Source: Acanthornis magna (lineage: Eukaryota; Chordata; Aves; Passeriformes; Acanthizidae). From it: DNA of 64,000 bases. Of this stretch, positions 26,009-37,883 are shown one piece after another. Below the pieces are notes generated by a model that saw only the letters and a list, made by a program, of their open reading frames with translations, was not told where the DNA came from and ran no database searches. The stretch's first letter is position 1, and each line of letters opens with the position of its first letter. Location: NCBI GenBank assembly GCA_036785705.1, contig JAWUZG010000084.1, positions 4,523,001 to 4,587,000 of the forward strand, in the 5' to 3' direction. The position numbers and the translations under genes were made by a program.

Positions 26009-26035
26009 CCGCAGGGCTCCGCTCCGCTCCCGAGG

Positions 26036-26196
26036 ATGCTGCGGGGCGATGCCCGGCGACAGGGAGGACGAGATCTGCCAGAAAGCGCTGCAGCTGCTGG
26101 CCGAGCTGTGCTCCGTCGGGGCGGTGGAGAACGAGAACTGCCGGGATTTCATCTACTACCTGCGGGACAGAGCCCGGCCCCGCCTCAGCGACTCAG
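26036..26196 (+). other. Exon 1 part of an overlapping upstream ORF
   Basis: An ATG at 26036 lies 13 nt before the SYT9 start and in a different frame. It has A at position -3 (GAGGATGC), whereas the SYT9 ATG at 26049 has G at -3 (GCGATGC). After splicing to exon 2 the frame stays open until TGA at 56628-56630, giving 112 codons. If ribosomes start there they would miss the SYT9 frame. I recognise no protein family in the product, and a regulatory role in leaky scanning is the more likely reading. Confidence 0.45.
26049..26196 (+). CDS. SYT9: Synaptotagmin-9, exon 1 (N-terminal luminal segment)
   Basis: This exon encodes the first 49 residues plus one base of codon 50. Its product starts MPGDREDEICQKALQLLAEL and ends RARPRLSDS. 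From family knowledge, this short N-terminal segment faces the vesicle lumen or cell exterior. Cysteines at residues 10, 21 and 31 match those shared by the SYT3/5/6/9/10 group, which are linked to disulfide-bonded dimers. The donor is CAG followed by GTACGG, with the GT at 26197. The start is chosen because it is the first ATG in this frame and because MPG plus the following residues line up with the known SYT9 N-terminus. A competing out-of-frame ATG lies 13 nt upstream. SYT10 is the closest alternative, but the downstream linker favours SYT9. Confidence 0.95.
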
Positions 26197-27517
26197 GTAC
26201 GGCCGCCGCCCTCGGGGGCGCGGGCACCGGCGGCCTCCCCCCGGCCCCGGCTGCGGGAGGAGGGCGAGTCCGCCGAGCGTCCCCGGGCGGCCGGGAGCCG
26301 CGGGGCGAGGCCTGCCGGCGCGGCGGGGGCTGCCCGGGAGCGGGCGGCCGAGCAGGGAAGGAGGCGGACGGGGGATGCTCCGGGGACGCGGGGCTGGCGC
26401 GGTTTGCCCGGCCCGGCCGGGGGAGGACGCCGCTCCGGGCTCCGTGCCGCCGGGCTGGGTTGCAGCGCCCGGCGCTCGGGGAGATGCGGAGCCCGAGCCC
26501 ACAGGGCTCCCCGAGCCCGCGCCGGGTGCGGCAGCGCGGGGGGCGGGCGGGCAACTTTGCCTGGCTGCTCTGCCCGCTGGCCGCCCGGAGCGGCTCGGAG
26601 CCTCCCTGCCCGGCGCCGCCGCCGCTTTGCTGCAGTGCCGGGGGTCGGGGCTGCCCCGGGGCGCCCCTGGCCCTGCCAGCGCTCGGGGTGAAGCGCGGAG
26701 GTGCGGAGGTTCGCAACTCGGTTTAACTGGAATACGGTTTAACCCAACTCCCCAGTTCTGTATGTCACAAGCTAAAAAGACCATCACCGGCATTTCTGTA
26801 GCAGATGTGGGGGCTATAGGTCTGACAAGATGTGCGCTGAGTTGTTTTCTGGGTGTATGTAGGGATCATGGCTTGCGCATCGTGGCATAGCACTCTTACT
26901 CAAAAACTTTAACTTAAAGAAGCTTTCTCATAAGGAACCTGAGCTCCAGCTGCACAAAAACGTGAAAAGATTGAGGATGTGTCTCTGGACGCAAGGGAAA
27001 GGCAAATTGCGATCTAAAGTAGGAGCTTATTATATTTGTTTTTACATCGTCGAATTGAGTTTGCTCACTATAAGGAGAAATTTAGAGAGTTAAAAGAGAG
27101 GTTGACAAATGTTTGCAGTACTGGAAAGCCTTGCTGTTAGATCAGCCGATCATCACAGCACAGTATTCATTGCTTCATTATTCTCTAAAATAAATTAGTC
27201 AATTTCACATAGGGCAGTGTAATGACACTCTGTTCTCTAAGTATTTTTCTGTAATTTGGTGAGCCTGAAGTAACACTCAGAGTGCAACTTCCTGACAAAT
27301 CCTTGGATACGCTGAAGGCCTGGAGAAAATAAGTAAAACTAAGTAAAAAAATACTCGATGGGGGAAAAAGATCTGCTATCACAATAAATGAATAAGGAAT
27401 TTTCCATCATTCAGTTTGCTTGTATCCAAAGCTATTTGCAGCCATTCTGGCTTTTCACTACTTAAAATATTCAAATTGGAGTGATTCATGCAATGTTTGA
27501 TAAGGATTCTTTAAAAG

Positions 27518-27591
27518 TAGGCAAATTTAATTGTTTGGTTCATATAGGCAGATTTAATTACTTTGTTCATATAAGCAGTAATTTTTATGAC
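27518..27591. repeat. 27-bp tandem repeat, about 2.7 units
   Basis: Unit 1 (27518-27544) and unit 2 (27545-27571) both begin TAGGCA or TAGGCAG and end TTGTTCATA or TTGGTTCATA. They differ at only a few positions. A diverged third, partial unit starts TAAGCAG at 27572. The reverse strand translates as a 9-residue periodic pattern (SAYMNQTIKFAYF-like), which is a consequence of the repeat and not evidence for a gene. Confidence 0.85.
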
Positions 27592-30500
27592 AGACACCTG
27601 TGATTTTCTGTAATTTTCACTTACTAAAGGATCAATCACATATTTGTATATCAGGTCATGATTCCAAAGATGTCTGCTTAAATCAGTGCTCACTTTGGAT
27701 ACGAAACTACTTGAAATGCATATGGAGACTTTAACCTCAGCTACTTGGATAACAGCTTTTCAGATTTCTTTCAGAAGCTACCTGCTTTTTTTTCCCATCA
27801 GCCTCGGGCAAAAAGAGTACCTGGCATCTGTTTGGGAGTGATTTTAAAACATGGTGTGCTCAGTAAAAATTTATCACCTCTACCTAAAGATGAAAGAGAA
27901 AAAAAATTAAATGTGTGTTTATTTCTACCTGTTTTGCTTAAACTGTTATTATACAACAGCCTTCCGGTATTGTTGCGAACCTGCTCGATTACACAGAGCA
28001 GCAGTCCCTAACCTTCGCCAGCCAATGTGCAACAACAGTGAGCAATTATGCTGCAGGCAGCATCTTCCCATTGGCCTCAATCTGAACATTTTTATTTTTT
28101 GCAGCTGCAGCGTCTCAGAGGGTCTAGCAGGCAACATGTTACGCATAAGCCCTGACTTGGAAAATACTTCTGTAAGGGAGTAATGTCAGGAATTTGTTAA
28201 TTTACCTAGTCTCAGATTTCTTTGATTAAAATACATATATTATCCCAGTAAACTGGTTGTCCATGTGGTTTTTTGGCTGGTCCTTAGTTGTGATGCTGTG
28301 AGCTGTGAGAAGCCAGTGCACATGACTTCCAAAATGAAGCAATACGATTCACAGTCAAAGGGCAGTAAGTACACTGACCAAATCCAGCTTGCTTTATGTG
28401 GTGAGTTTCATTGACTTAACAAGGGCAAAATGGCCTTAAAAAGCCCTGACAGCTGATCCATTCCCTTTCCAGCCACTAGTGGCTTAAACATAGGGATGTG
28501 AAGAAAACCAGTGCTGAAGGACAGCATCTCCTTATCAGAGCTGGCAAAAGATGAAGCTGTCCTTGTTCCAGCTTCCTGCCCCCCAAGGTGTCATGGTGAT
28601 GTGCTTTAGTCAAACCGAGTAACTTGCTCTTGGGCCATCCAAAAAAGCAATATACAAATGTTTACAGCGTTAGAGGGGAGAAAAGTGCAGCCGGCAAACA
28701 TACATGGTTAGGTATTGTCCCGCAATTAACGCGTGGGGAAATGCTTTTAAGAGCTTTCTGAAATAAAGTTGCTATGTGCCTAAACCCAACGACATGGTGG
28801 TTACAGACAATTCCTCAGCACCTTTGGTTGAAGCCATTCACAGATATTAGCTCTGCCCCCTGTCAGGAGTTGCTAGAAAAACCAACCCCTGAGGGAGAGA
28901 GTGAGCTGAGGGGCTGGTGAGCCTGAGAGCAGTGTTTGTCCCCAAGCTGGGCCTCCCGGTGCCCCTCATTCCCAGCCCCGAGCAGCCAGATCCCCAGAGA
29001 TCCACTCCTCTCCTGCCTGACATCTGATGCACTTGGCTTTGTGGCTCCCTGCGGTCTGTGTTTGCTGTGTGACTCAGACCAGGAGGGGACTGGATGCTTG
29101 TGGTGTGCACCACATCTTTATTTTTTCATGCAGTTTTCTCCTGTTGTGGGGAGTACTGCACATGCTTTGAGCATAGGTTTAAGGGCTAATGAGATCTGGG
29201 TTTAATGCGCCGGTCCACTGGATTGAAAGGGTGACACGAGTGAGTCAGATTTTAAAGCTTTTCAGAAAACTAAAAATGCAAATTAGGCATTTAGTGAAAA
29301 ATCTTCAATTAGTTCAATAAGAGTTATATGTCAGAGCAACCTTGAAAATCCCAGTAGGCATCCTTAAGCATTTAGATACCTTAATAAGCTGAGTCGTTTT
29401 CTGTTCCATTGTAAAATGTCAATAATATTTCTGTATCATAGAAGGGCTTTATGAGGATAAATTGCAAAGTCTGAACACGTCAAGTATGTAATACATTCAT
29501 AAAGGAGAGTCAGATGGACCTCTCGGAGGTATGCAAGTGAAAACCATGTTTGTCACGTGGGCATTTGAAAACAATCATTCCAGATCATGGAATACCACCC
29601 CGTGACACCAGATAAAGCAAATATTGTAGAGGAAGAATGAACATTGCTTGAGCAGAAGAATTCTATCTATGTGTTAAAAAAAATAAATCCAGTAAACCAA
29701 AACAACAACAAAATCATGAAAGCAGAAAATCTTGATGGAGAGACTAACCATTAAAAGAGGAATTAAGACAAAAAAGCTGCTTATGAAGATAAGAGTTATA
29801 AAAAAAGTCCGAGACACTAATCATAGTGAATTTTCATTAATTTTGTGGAAGAAAAATGAATATCAATAAAAAGTAAAGGTTTCTTTTCTGTTGCCTTGGA
29901 TTGCACATCTTGAGGATGAGCCAGTAAGGTCTTAAAATATTCTTAATTGTGTTCTTTGAAACTGATTAATAGATGCTTAAACAGAATACACAATGAATAT
30001 CGTGGGCATAGTGATGGCCATTAGGCATAAAGTATTCTACAGGTTGTAAGTATGAATCAATATTGCACAGTGACAGAAAGACAGATTTTAGCTCTTGATT
30101 AAGGTAAAGATAGTTAACAGTCAAGAAATTAAAAAATGTGGTAATAGAAATGGGATGGATATTGAAGACAAAATGTATGAGAAACTGCAGCTATGGTCTT
30201 GCAGTGGAATTTAAGTGTCTTATGAATTAGGACTTTATTTTTTAATGTATACTTCAACTTCAGGACAGAGAAAAGCACAAAGAAACAAAAAGCCTAACGG
30301 GCATTAATATGGCCTCCCAGCCCAGTGGTGGAATGTGAGAGCCAAGGTTTTCTGTGGAGACTGTTGTTCCAGTAGACTGCTCATTCCCTAGAAAGCTAGT
30401 ACTTGCAAATATTTGTACCCCAGAAAGTTTCCCTTTAATTCAGAACTGACTTCAAAAACAAAACCTGTCTTCAGAATGTAGTTTGATTCCTTAACTCCTA

Positions 30501-32381
30501 TTTAAGAAATTTTATACCTCAGATTACTTCCTGATTTATTTCCACCTCACCCTCAAAATCTTCCAGGAGCATATCAAGCTGCAGAATTTCATCAAGATGC
30601 TAAGTACATCTAGATTTATCTAGATAGATGCAAAAAGCATTTACAAGTTGCAAAGACATGAAAAACATTTGAGTGGGTGAAATAACTTCCAGTATGTTTT
30701 TTATTTTTATTTTACTCACTGCGAGCAGTTGCTTTCCATATTTTTAATTTTCTTTTCCTCCTGAAAAATGAATGTAAAATGCTACCACTCCGAACTGATA
30801 GTCTTCCATGTGTCCTGCTAGTGCAAGACTCTTTGTAGGATAGAGGACAAGTGTGAATCGTATTCACTCTCATGAGGTCAAATGAACAAACACGTGTGAG
30901 GCCCAAGTTCCTTTGGGTTTCAAGAACCAAAGTGTTCTTTCAAGAGTTTAAAAAATACAGTGATGTCATGTATTTTAGACTAAAAACATGTATTCTTTTT
31001 CTCTTCTGAAAAGTCAGGACCAAATACGAAGAAGGTAAAAAAAATTACTTCCTGTTGCTTGAGTTCTAAAATGCTCTGCTAGTTTAATTCCCTCTAAAGA
31101 AAGAGGCTCCCAGAGATTTTCCTGTCATACTGGAGGAATTTAATATTGTTTTTTTCCTCGGAAATCTGCCTTAAACAGATAGCTAAACTTTGGAACATAT
31201 TGTAGAAAAGAGCAAATCTTATCAAAGTAAAGGGACTACCTGCATGCTTAAATATGGCTTGAAACTATAATTAAGGTAAATCAATTTAAATAAAAGTAAA
31301 GATTTTAATTTACTATGAGTGCATGTAACTTTTTCTAGAACATATTTTTGTTCTTTTTACAGGTAACCTAGAGATCTATAGGTGTTTAAGTTATGATTTA
31401 CTCTTCAGGACCAGAGAAAGGGAAGACTACAAAGCTTTTCCTCATGATAAAACCAAGCTTTGATGAGGCTGGAACACAGTCATGTTAAATACTCTTCAGA
31501 TATGAAAGGAAAGAGCCTTGAACTACTGAGATCCCTCTGTATTTTTCAGAGGTGCAAAGCAGCTTCACTGTAGCAGCACTTTCACTTGAGAAAACAAACA
31601 TGAGTAGGTTTTCTGTAGTCCCTGTGACCAAACTTCACACCACTGCTGTCCCATGGCTGCTCCTGGGCACTGTGGGGAGGAGAAAGGTTTCGGTCTATGG
31701 GAAAAAGACAGGGGAATTTACCAAATGTTTGTTGTTTACAGTCTGCCCTTATACACTGAAACTATAACAATGTGTTAAATAGACTCATGCCAATTACACA
31801 CCTTTGTATTTAACAGAATAGGATGTGTTTACTCATATACAATATATATATATAAATAATATTTCTTTCCTGAGCCCATTGCAAGCCCATAAGTTAGAAT
31901 AGCATCCTAACTGAATCAGAAATTGCTTATTTCCACAGTCATCACACAGTTTTTACAAGTCTCTTCCAAATATGCTGTGAGCATTAAGGAAAATGGGTTG
32001 TTTTCTACTGTGAGTAACAAAAATATCTCTCATTGAAAACAACCTGAAGAGTAATGACCTCTGAAAATTAGGATGGTTAAATAGCAAACAGTCTGTCTTA
32101 CACCTGAATTCCCATCTTGAATCCCAGTTTTGCTGATGAAGAGCAATAGGCTGAGTTTAGTCCTTATACATACCGACTGGTTGTGCCACTAAATCTTGAT
32201 CACTGCATTTGTCACAGCTGTTATTTCAGTGGGCTTCGCACATTCCTTGTAGATGGGGGAGAGGGGAAAGAATTTTCTAATTATACTTTCCTAAGAGTTA
32301 CCCATAATCTTAGTGCAGGCAGCAGTTTACATTTGGCACACAAAGCTCTGATTGCTTAAGCAGAGGTGCTACTGTAAGAGA

Positions 32382-32414
32382 TTTATGGGTTATTAATTGC
32401 TAAAACCCCATAAA
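32382..32414. repeat. Near-perfect inverted repeat TTTATGGG ... CCCATAAA
   Basis: TTTATGGGTT (32382-32391) and AACCCCATAAA (32404-32414) are inverted copies differing by one extra base. They enclose ATTAATTGCTAA. Each arm contains TTTATGG, a Hox/Cdx-type motif, and the centre contains the homeodomain core ATTAATTG. A regulatory role is inference. Confidence 0.6.
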
Positions 32415-35400
32415 CTTGTGTTACAATAATGATATTTTTCAGTACTGGTAGAATTCTGAATTGTTACGTATTTGTGTGATCCGCACATTTAGTGACCCAA
32501 CTACAAATGATCAGCCACATATTCCCCCAGATAGCTTTCTGGAAAATTCCTTTCCAAACTAATTTGTGTGAGTTTAATTACATTGACAATTCAGAGACCT
32601 AGAAATGTAAGTCCAAAATTATTGCTGTCATCACAGCAGATCTGGTTAACCTCAGTCTTGAGGCTGCACAGCTCTGTACCAACTTTGGTGTGTAAGATGT
32701 AGAGGCTGAGCATAAACTGCAATTTATGTATTTTTGTTTAAAACCACATTTCTAGGGTTTAGCTCTTCCCCTGCTGAAAATAATGATCATTGTTGATGTA
32801 ATGCAAAGCTGTACTTAAGAATATTGCACTGTACGTCTTTTGCTATATTTTATCATTCATTTAAGCTCTTCTGTGGCTTTATTTAGACCAAAGAGATAAA
32901 GAGAGATTATTTTGACCTAAAGCTTTATGTCCCTTTCATATTGCTAACAAATTTTTTTTTTAAGCGGTAAGAATTTAAAGTAATTAATTACAGATGGGAG
33001 AAATGCTGTCAGTTGCAACTTACAAAACCTGCACTTTTAAAGTTCATCATTTTACAAGATCAATCTTTTTTGCATGCTTTGTAGTACTGTTCAGTAGAGA
33101 GTACTTGATCCATTTATTTGGAGAGTACAGAAGGAAAGTGCTATGTATAACAGGTGGTGGTTTGCACATTTGTTACAATTGCTATTGTACTCACACTGGG
33201 TATTGTGTGGTTTAAGCCGCTCGAGATATTCAGCTGCCTCTTTTTTTGGATTTTAGGCTTTCATTAGCCAAGTGAGATCAGTTTGGCTTCCTTTGGCAGA
33301 TGTGTAGGCTACAGGATTTGATCCTGTGTACCTCCCAAGGTTAGCTGGAATTCAGAAATACAGTAGATGCAGTTGAAAGTGGCATGTGTGCCTGGGTGTT
33401 TTAAGCCAATTTACAGTTGATGTGTGTCTACCAAAGATAAATGCTGGAAGACTCTATAATCTGTCAGAGAAGGCTTTCAGATTATTGCTGTAAATCCACC
33501 ATACTAACAAAAAAAGTCAGGCACTAATGATTTTGGAGTTAAAACTTTCAAAGGGTGTTTAAAATAAGAAGAATGAGGATTTGAAATAGGGTAATTCCTG
33601 CCAGGGTACTTTCTCACTTTCTTTTTTTTTTTTCCTATTGAGTTTCACATGCACATGAAAAGAAAGCCTTGCTGACTTCCCTTGGAAATGCATTTCTTCA
33701 GTTCATTACATTTCCATCAGGGAGTTTGTTTAAAATATCCTAAGTCTATTTTACAGTCTATGTAACTCCCTAAATACTTCCTTTCCCCCTGTGATGGACC
33801 TTTCCTCTGTGTATGCAAAACACCAAATATTTATCTTTTAAAATTTCTTGTAAACCGGTCTTCATCATTCCCACCCAGGTTACTTTGTGCCTGGCTTCTC
33901 CATCCCTTTTCTAAATAATGTGTATATACCAGTGTTTCAGGTGTTTACCCATCAGGGTGTTCCCACTCCATTTCTCAAGCAGCATCTCATTTTCTTTACT
34001 TATCTCTTTAACTCATCTCTGTTTTAGTTCTCTGACTTCAACTGTGTGGTTTGTTTTCTTCTCACATTTAATGTAATTTCAGAATGCAGTAAGAATTTAA
34101 GTAGCTGTCTAATCAATCAGAACATAAAGTTTGACCCATCTTATGCACTCATCTCACTGCACATCTCTCTACAGGTATATAAAATTCTCTTAGAGTTCCC
34201 TTTTAAAACTTTCTGCTTCTTTTGTCATTTGCAGAAGGTTCATGGCTATGGAGTTCATGGTTTCACCAATACATATTAAGACACTACAAAAGCTGTTTCT
34301 CACATCTATCCAATTTGATAAATAATTACAACTTGTAATTCCGTACAAATTATCCTACTATTATAGAAAGGAATGTACAATGCTAATTAGAAAATGATCA
34401 ATGAGACCAACAGTCTTATGATCTTCTGTTTCCATTTGTAGCAGATGTTTTACTCATTTAAAAGAAGAGTTTATTTTTTTCCCCTAGAGGAGTGGAATGG
34501 ATAAAATTAATGCCTAGTTATTCTATCTCTTTTTGGGAAGCCTACCCTAAATACTTGATCTCAAGTATTCATTATGCTAAGTTCTCTCTCCCCAGCATAA
34601 AGGAAGAGATGTTTCCTGAGCCTGGCTACAGGGAAATGCAGCAGGTATTGAGTTGTTCTCGCTGAGAGCTATCCTATTCCCTGTAGTAGGGCTGATGTAG
34701 GATATGTGTAGCAGTGGCATTATAACAGCTCTTACTTGCTGAAAAGAGATTTAGTTCCATTAGCAACCAAATACAAGAGAAAACAGATTTGGTATTGCTT
34801 CAAAAATACATAAAGCTCTGAAGAGAAAATTCTCTTATCGGTACTATTTTTTTTTCAGCTTTACCAATTTGCTTGTGTCTTGTACAAGACACAAATCTAA
34901 ACCAGTTGCTCAAATTTTGTTTACTTCTGTGATTGTGCACTCTCCTGCAACAGATCATGCCATCAAGAAAGGTTCTTATTTCTCCAGATGTCACTAAGGC
35001 ATCCATGAAAACAAAAGTCAAATGTAAATTTTTCTTCCTTTTATTTTTTTCTTTTTAAGCTGACAAGTATTAAAGATGATTAAGGAGTTCTAAAAAATGG
35101 GGATGAGAAATTAGGCTTAGCAGGTAAACAGTTGGTGCAGGGTTGACCTAGTTTTGTCCATTTGTTTTGTTTGTTCTAAGTTTATAGGTGTTTCACAAAT
35201 AAAGAGGGGTGAAACCTCATGGTGCAGCAGGCACAAGCACAGTGCCTGTCACTCGTGCTGCTCAGGAGGTGGACATGAGGAGCAGAACAGGCAGCCAAGC
35301 TTCTGAAGAGAGAGATATCCCTCATATTCCTATGGGACCAAAGGGCTCCAAGCAGACTTGCTGTCACTTGGAAATTAGAGTTAGCAGAGTTGAAGCCTGG

Positions 35401-37842
35401 GGTTTTGAGGACCTGCCCGTGCGGACACAGTAGTCAGGAAAGATTGTGGATATATTGTGTTATACCTCTGTTGTAAGAATTTCTATTTCTGTTTTATAAT
35501 ACGCTAAAACTTACTTCTTTTGTTTCTGATTTTAAAAGCCTTTTGAGGTTCTTTGTGGAGTTTGCTGTGGGAAAAAAGCAAAAAGCAGAACTGTCCAAAT
35601 TCTTTGTCTATCTTGGGGTCCTATCACTGTTTTGTTTGTGGACTGTGGTTTTTTTGTGGGTTCAGTAGCTTTCTAAGCCAGCCTGAGAAATCTTGATTTG
35701 ATGTTGACAGTCAGGCTGTGGCTGGTCAGGAAAGAGAAAGCTTGGCCATCGTGGCTTCCCCTAATAAGGAAAACCTGTCACCTTGACTCTTCCCTGTGCA
35801 GCAGCATCACTGCTCCTGCCAGCTTCTCTTAACTGTAGAAGGTGTAACATTTTTATATCTGCTCTCATTCTCAAGTTAATGTCTTGTTCCTGCCTACCTT
35901 ATTCGTTCTGTACCTGTCTCTTGTTCTGTTGTCATTGTGTTATAAAGAGCGAATTGACTAGTCAAGATGATTTCTTTCCTGCTGCTGCTAGGAGCCAGTG
36001 ATGATAAAATAGCTAAAAGCAGTTCCCAAAATAGCAGTGCACAGGTATAGGTTTGCCAGAGCGATTTGATAGTGATTACTCTATCGGTCCTTCTGTAGTG
36101 TTACAAGTCAGACACAGCACTGTGAACAAAAACTGCTCTGTCTTCCTTTGATGTATTTCTCTTCCTTCTTTTCTCTTTTTCTTGGGAGCTGGAAACCAGA
36201 ACAGACCTTAATAGCAACAGAACCAGCAGCATCTTCAGCCACTTCAACTTTTCTTTCCTTCCCCGGTTAGGGGGAAGCAGTTTTTCACCTTCCAGAACAT
36301 CTACAATACAGTCTCAGGATTCACTTCTTATCCTAAAGGCTCTGTGCACTGAGAGAAGAAACAGTAATTTTGTTAAAATGGAAGGCTTGGGATTTGACAT
36401 TTTCGGTCGTTTGGCAGTTTTACCTCCTTTTTTCCCGTACCCCTCTCTATAAGGAAGATTTCCAGTGGTAGTTGTTGCCATGGCACTAAGCAGGACGAGG
36501 TGCCTACTCCAGTCTTAAAACTGGATGTTTACGGCCGTATTGTGAAAAATTATCCCTTCTGACAAGTCGGGCTTGTTTACGCAGAATTAATACAGCACCA
36601 CTCCTCTTCTTTCAAAGTGGAGAGAGGCTCTTCAGGTCATTCCCTCTGTGTCAAGACAAATGTGAGCTTCAGCAGTGCTGGAAAAGCCTTAGAATTAGCT
36701 CTGTCCTTCCACTCCCTCGTTAGCTGTTCAAATGAACAACCGCTTCACGCCCTGCCGAGCAGCTGATTGGCCTTGGAGGGAAGAAGCATCTGAAGCAGTA
36801 TTAATGTTTCATTCAAAATCATGAGAGCCAGGGAGGAGGGGAATTAGGGAATTCAAAACCCCAAATCAGTACTGCCTTTTATTTCACCAGGTCCTGTTTT
36901 CTTGAGCAGCATTCCTAATTTTTTCCCATACTGGTTTTCCTCTCAGGATGGTCTTGCTGACTTTGTGAGATGTTTTTACCAAGGGTAAATTCAGCAGCTC
37001 TCTTCACTTTTCTTTCTCCATTGTCTGCTTCTTCTCCCCAGCCCTGCTAAGAGTATCTGCTATGACATACGCTGTAAAGGAGATGGAGGGGCGAACAAGC
37101 TGTGCAGTCCCTCCATCCTCTGCTCTTTTCCTTTCTAAAGTGTTTCACTGCTGCATAAAGGCCTGTGAAAATCCCTTTTTATTTTCTCTCCAAGCAAAGC
37201 AGATCAGAAAGCTGAAAAATTAGTGCCTTAAAATGCTATCTCAAAGATACGTGAGCAAACTAGATGTGATAAAGCAATCAGAAAAGGAGTATAGTGGAAT
37301 GCATGACAGCAAGAACAGCCAGCTGCATCTGGGAAATACGTAAGTCCTTGGACTCCAGCAGTATAAAACTTCCAAAGCTGTAGAAGAAGAGCAATTCTTT
37401 ATTTTTTGTGGCACTCCCAGCAGTTTGAAATATGGTTGGCAACTAATAATTGCAATCAGAATCATTGATGTTAAAAGAAGCATCACCTCACAGTGGGTAC
37501 TCACGTAAGATCTGGGATTCACTTTACATAGTATAGCACGTGCTGGGGTTGTTAAATTTAGAAACGTTGCTAATAAATAAAATAGTTTTATTAGGACAGG
37601 AATAGAAAAAATGTTAGATACAGAAGTGTTGCATAACCAGCCTTGAAGAACAGAGCAGCACCCCTTTTACAGCGTTTCAAGAAGTACTGTTCCCAGTAAA
37701 TGACAGCAAACAGATCCTAAATCCCTAGGTCATCCTGAGATAAATATTGATACTGCTTTTAAAAAGCCAAATGTTTTTTATTTTTTTACCTGTTAGCCTT
37801 TGGAATAAAATAAGGGGGAAAAGCAAGCTTTGACAGAGTATT

Positions 37843-37883
37843 TCCTGACTCAGCAATTGAATGAGAGGAATGATGCTGACGCA
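37843..37883. promoter_or_regulatory. Pair of MAF-recognition-like sites in intron 1
   Basis: TCCTGACTCAGCA (37843-37855) matches the T-MARE consensus TGCTGACTCAGCA at 12 of 13 positions. About 19 bp further, TGCTGACGCA (37874-37883) matches a C-MARE half-site. The close pairing is what makes it worth listing. Function is inferred from motif similarity only. Confidence 0.35.

Larger units (their letters stand above)
25320..26720 (+). promoter_or_regulatory. SYT9: CpG island / SYT9 promoter region
   Basis: The base composition changes abruptly from AT-rich to very GC-rich near 25,320 and back near 26,720. CpG dinucleotides are dense, whereas they are rare elsewhere in the window. The island encloses SYT9 exon 1. 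I see many GC boxes (GGGCGG), for example in the G-rich block near 25,700, and no convincing TATA box. That fits a dispersed CpG-island promoter with multiple start sites. Very long open frames run through the island on both strands, but these are a by-product of GC richness, which makes stop codons rare. The transcription start itself cannot be placed from sequence alone. Confidence 0.88.

Noticed and set aside
25615..26691. Very long open frames (up to about 358 codons) on both strands across the CpG island
   Set aside because: Stop codons are rare in sequence this GC-rich. The frames are Ala/Gly/Pro/Arg-rich, overlap in all frames and run through the SYT9 exon 1 splice donor, so they are composition artefacts. 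Only the SYT9 frame has family support.
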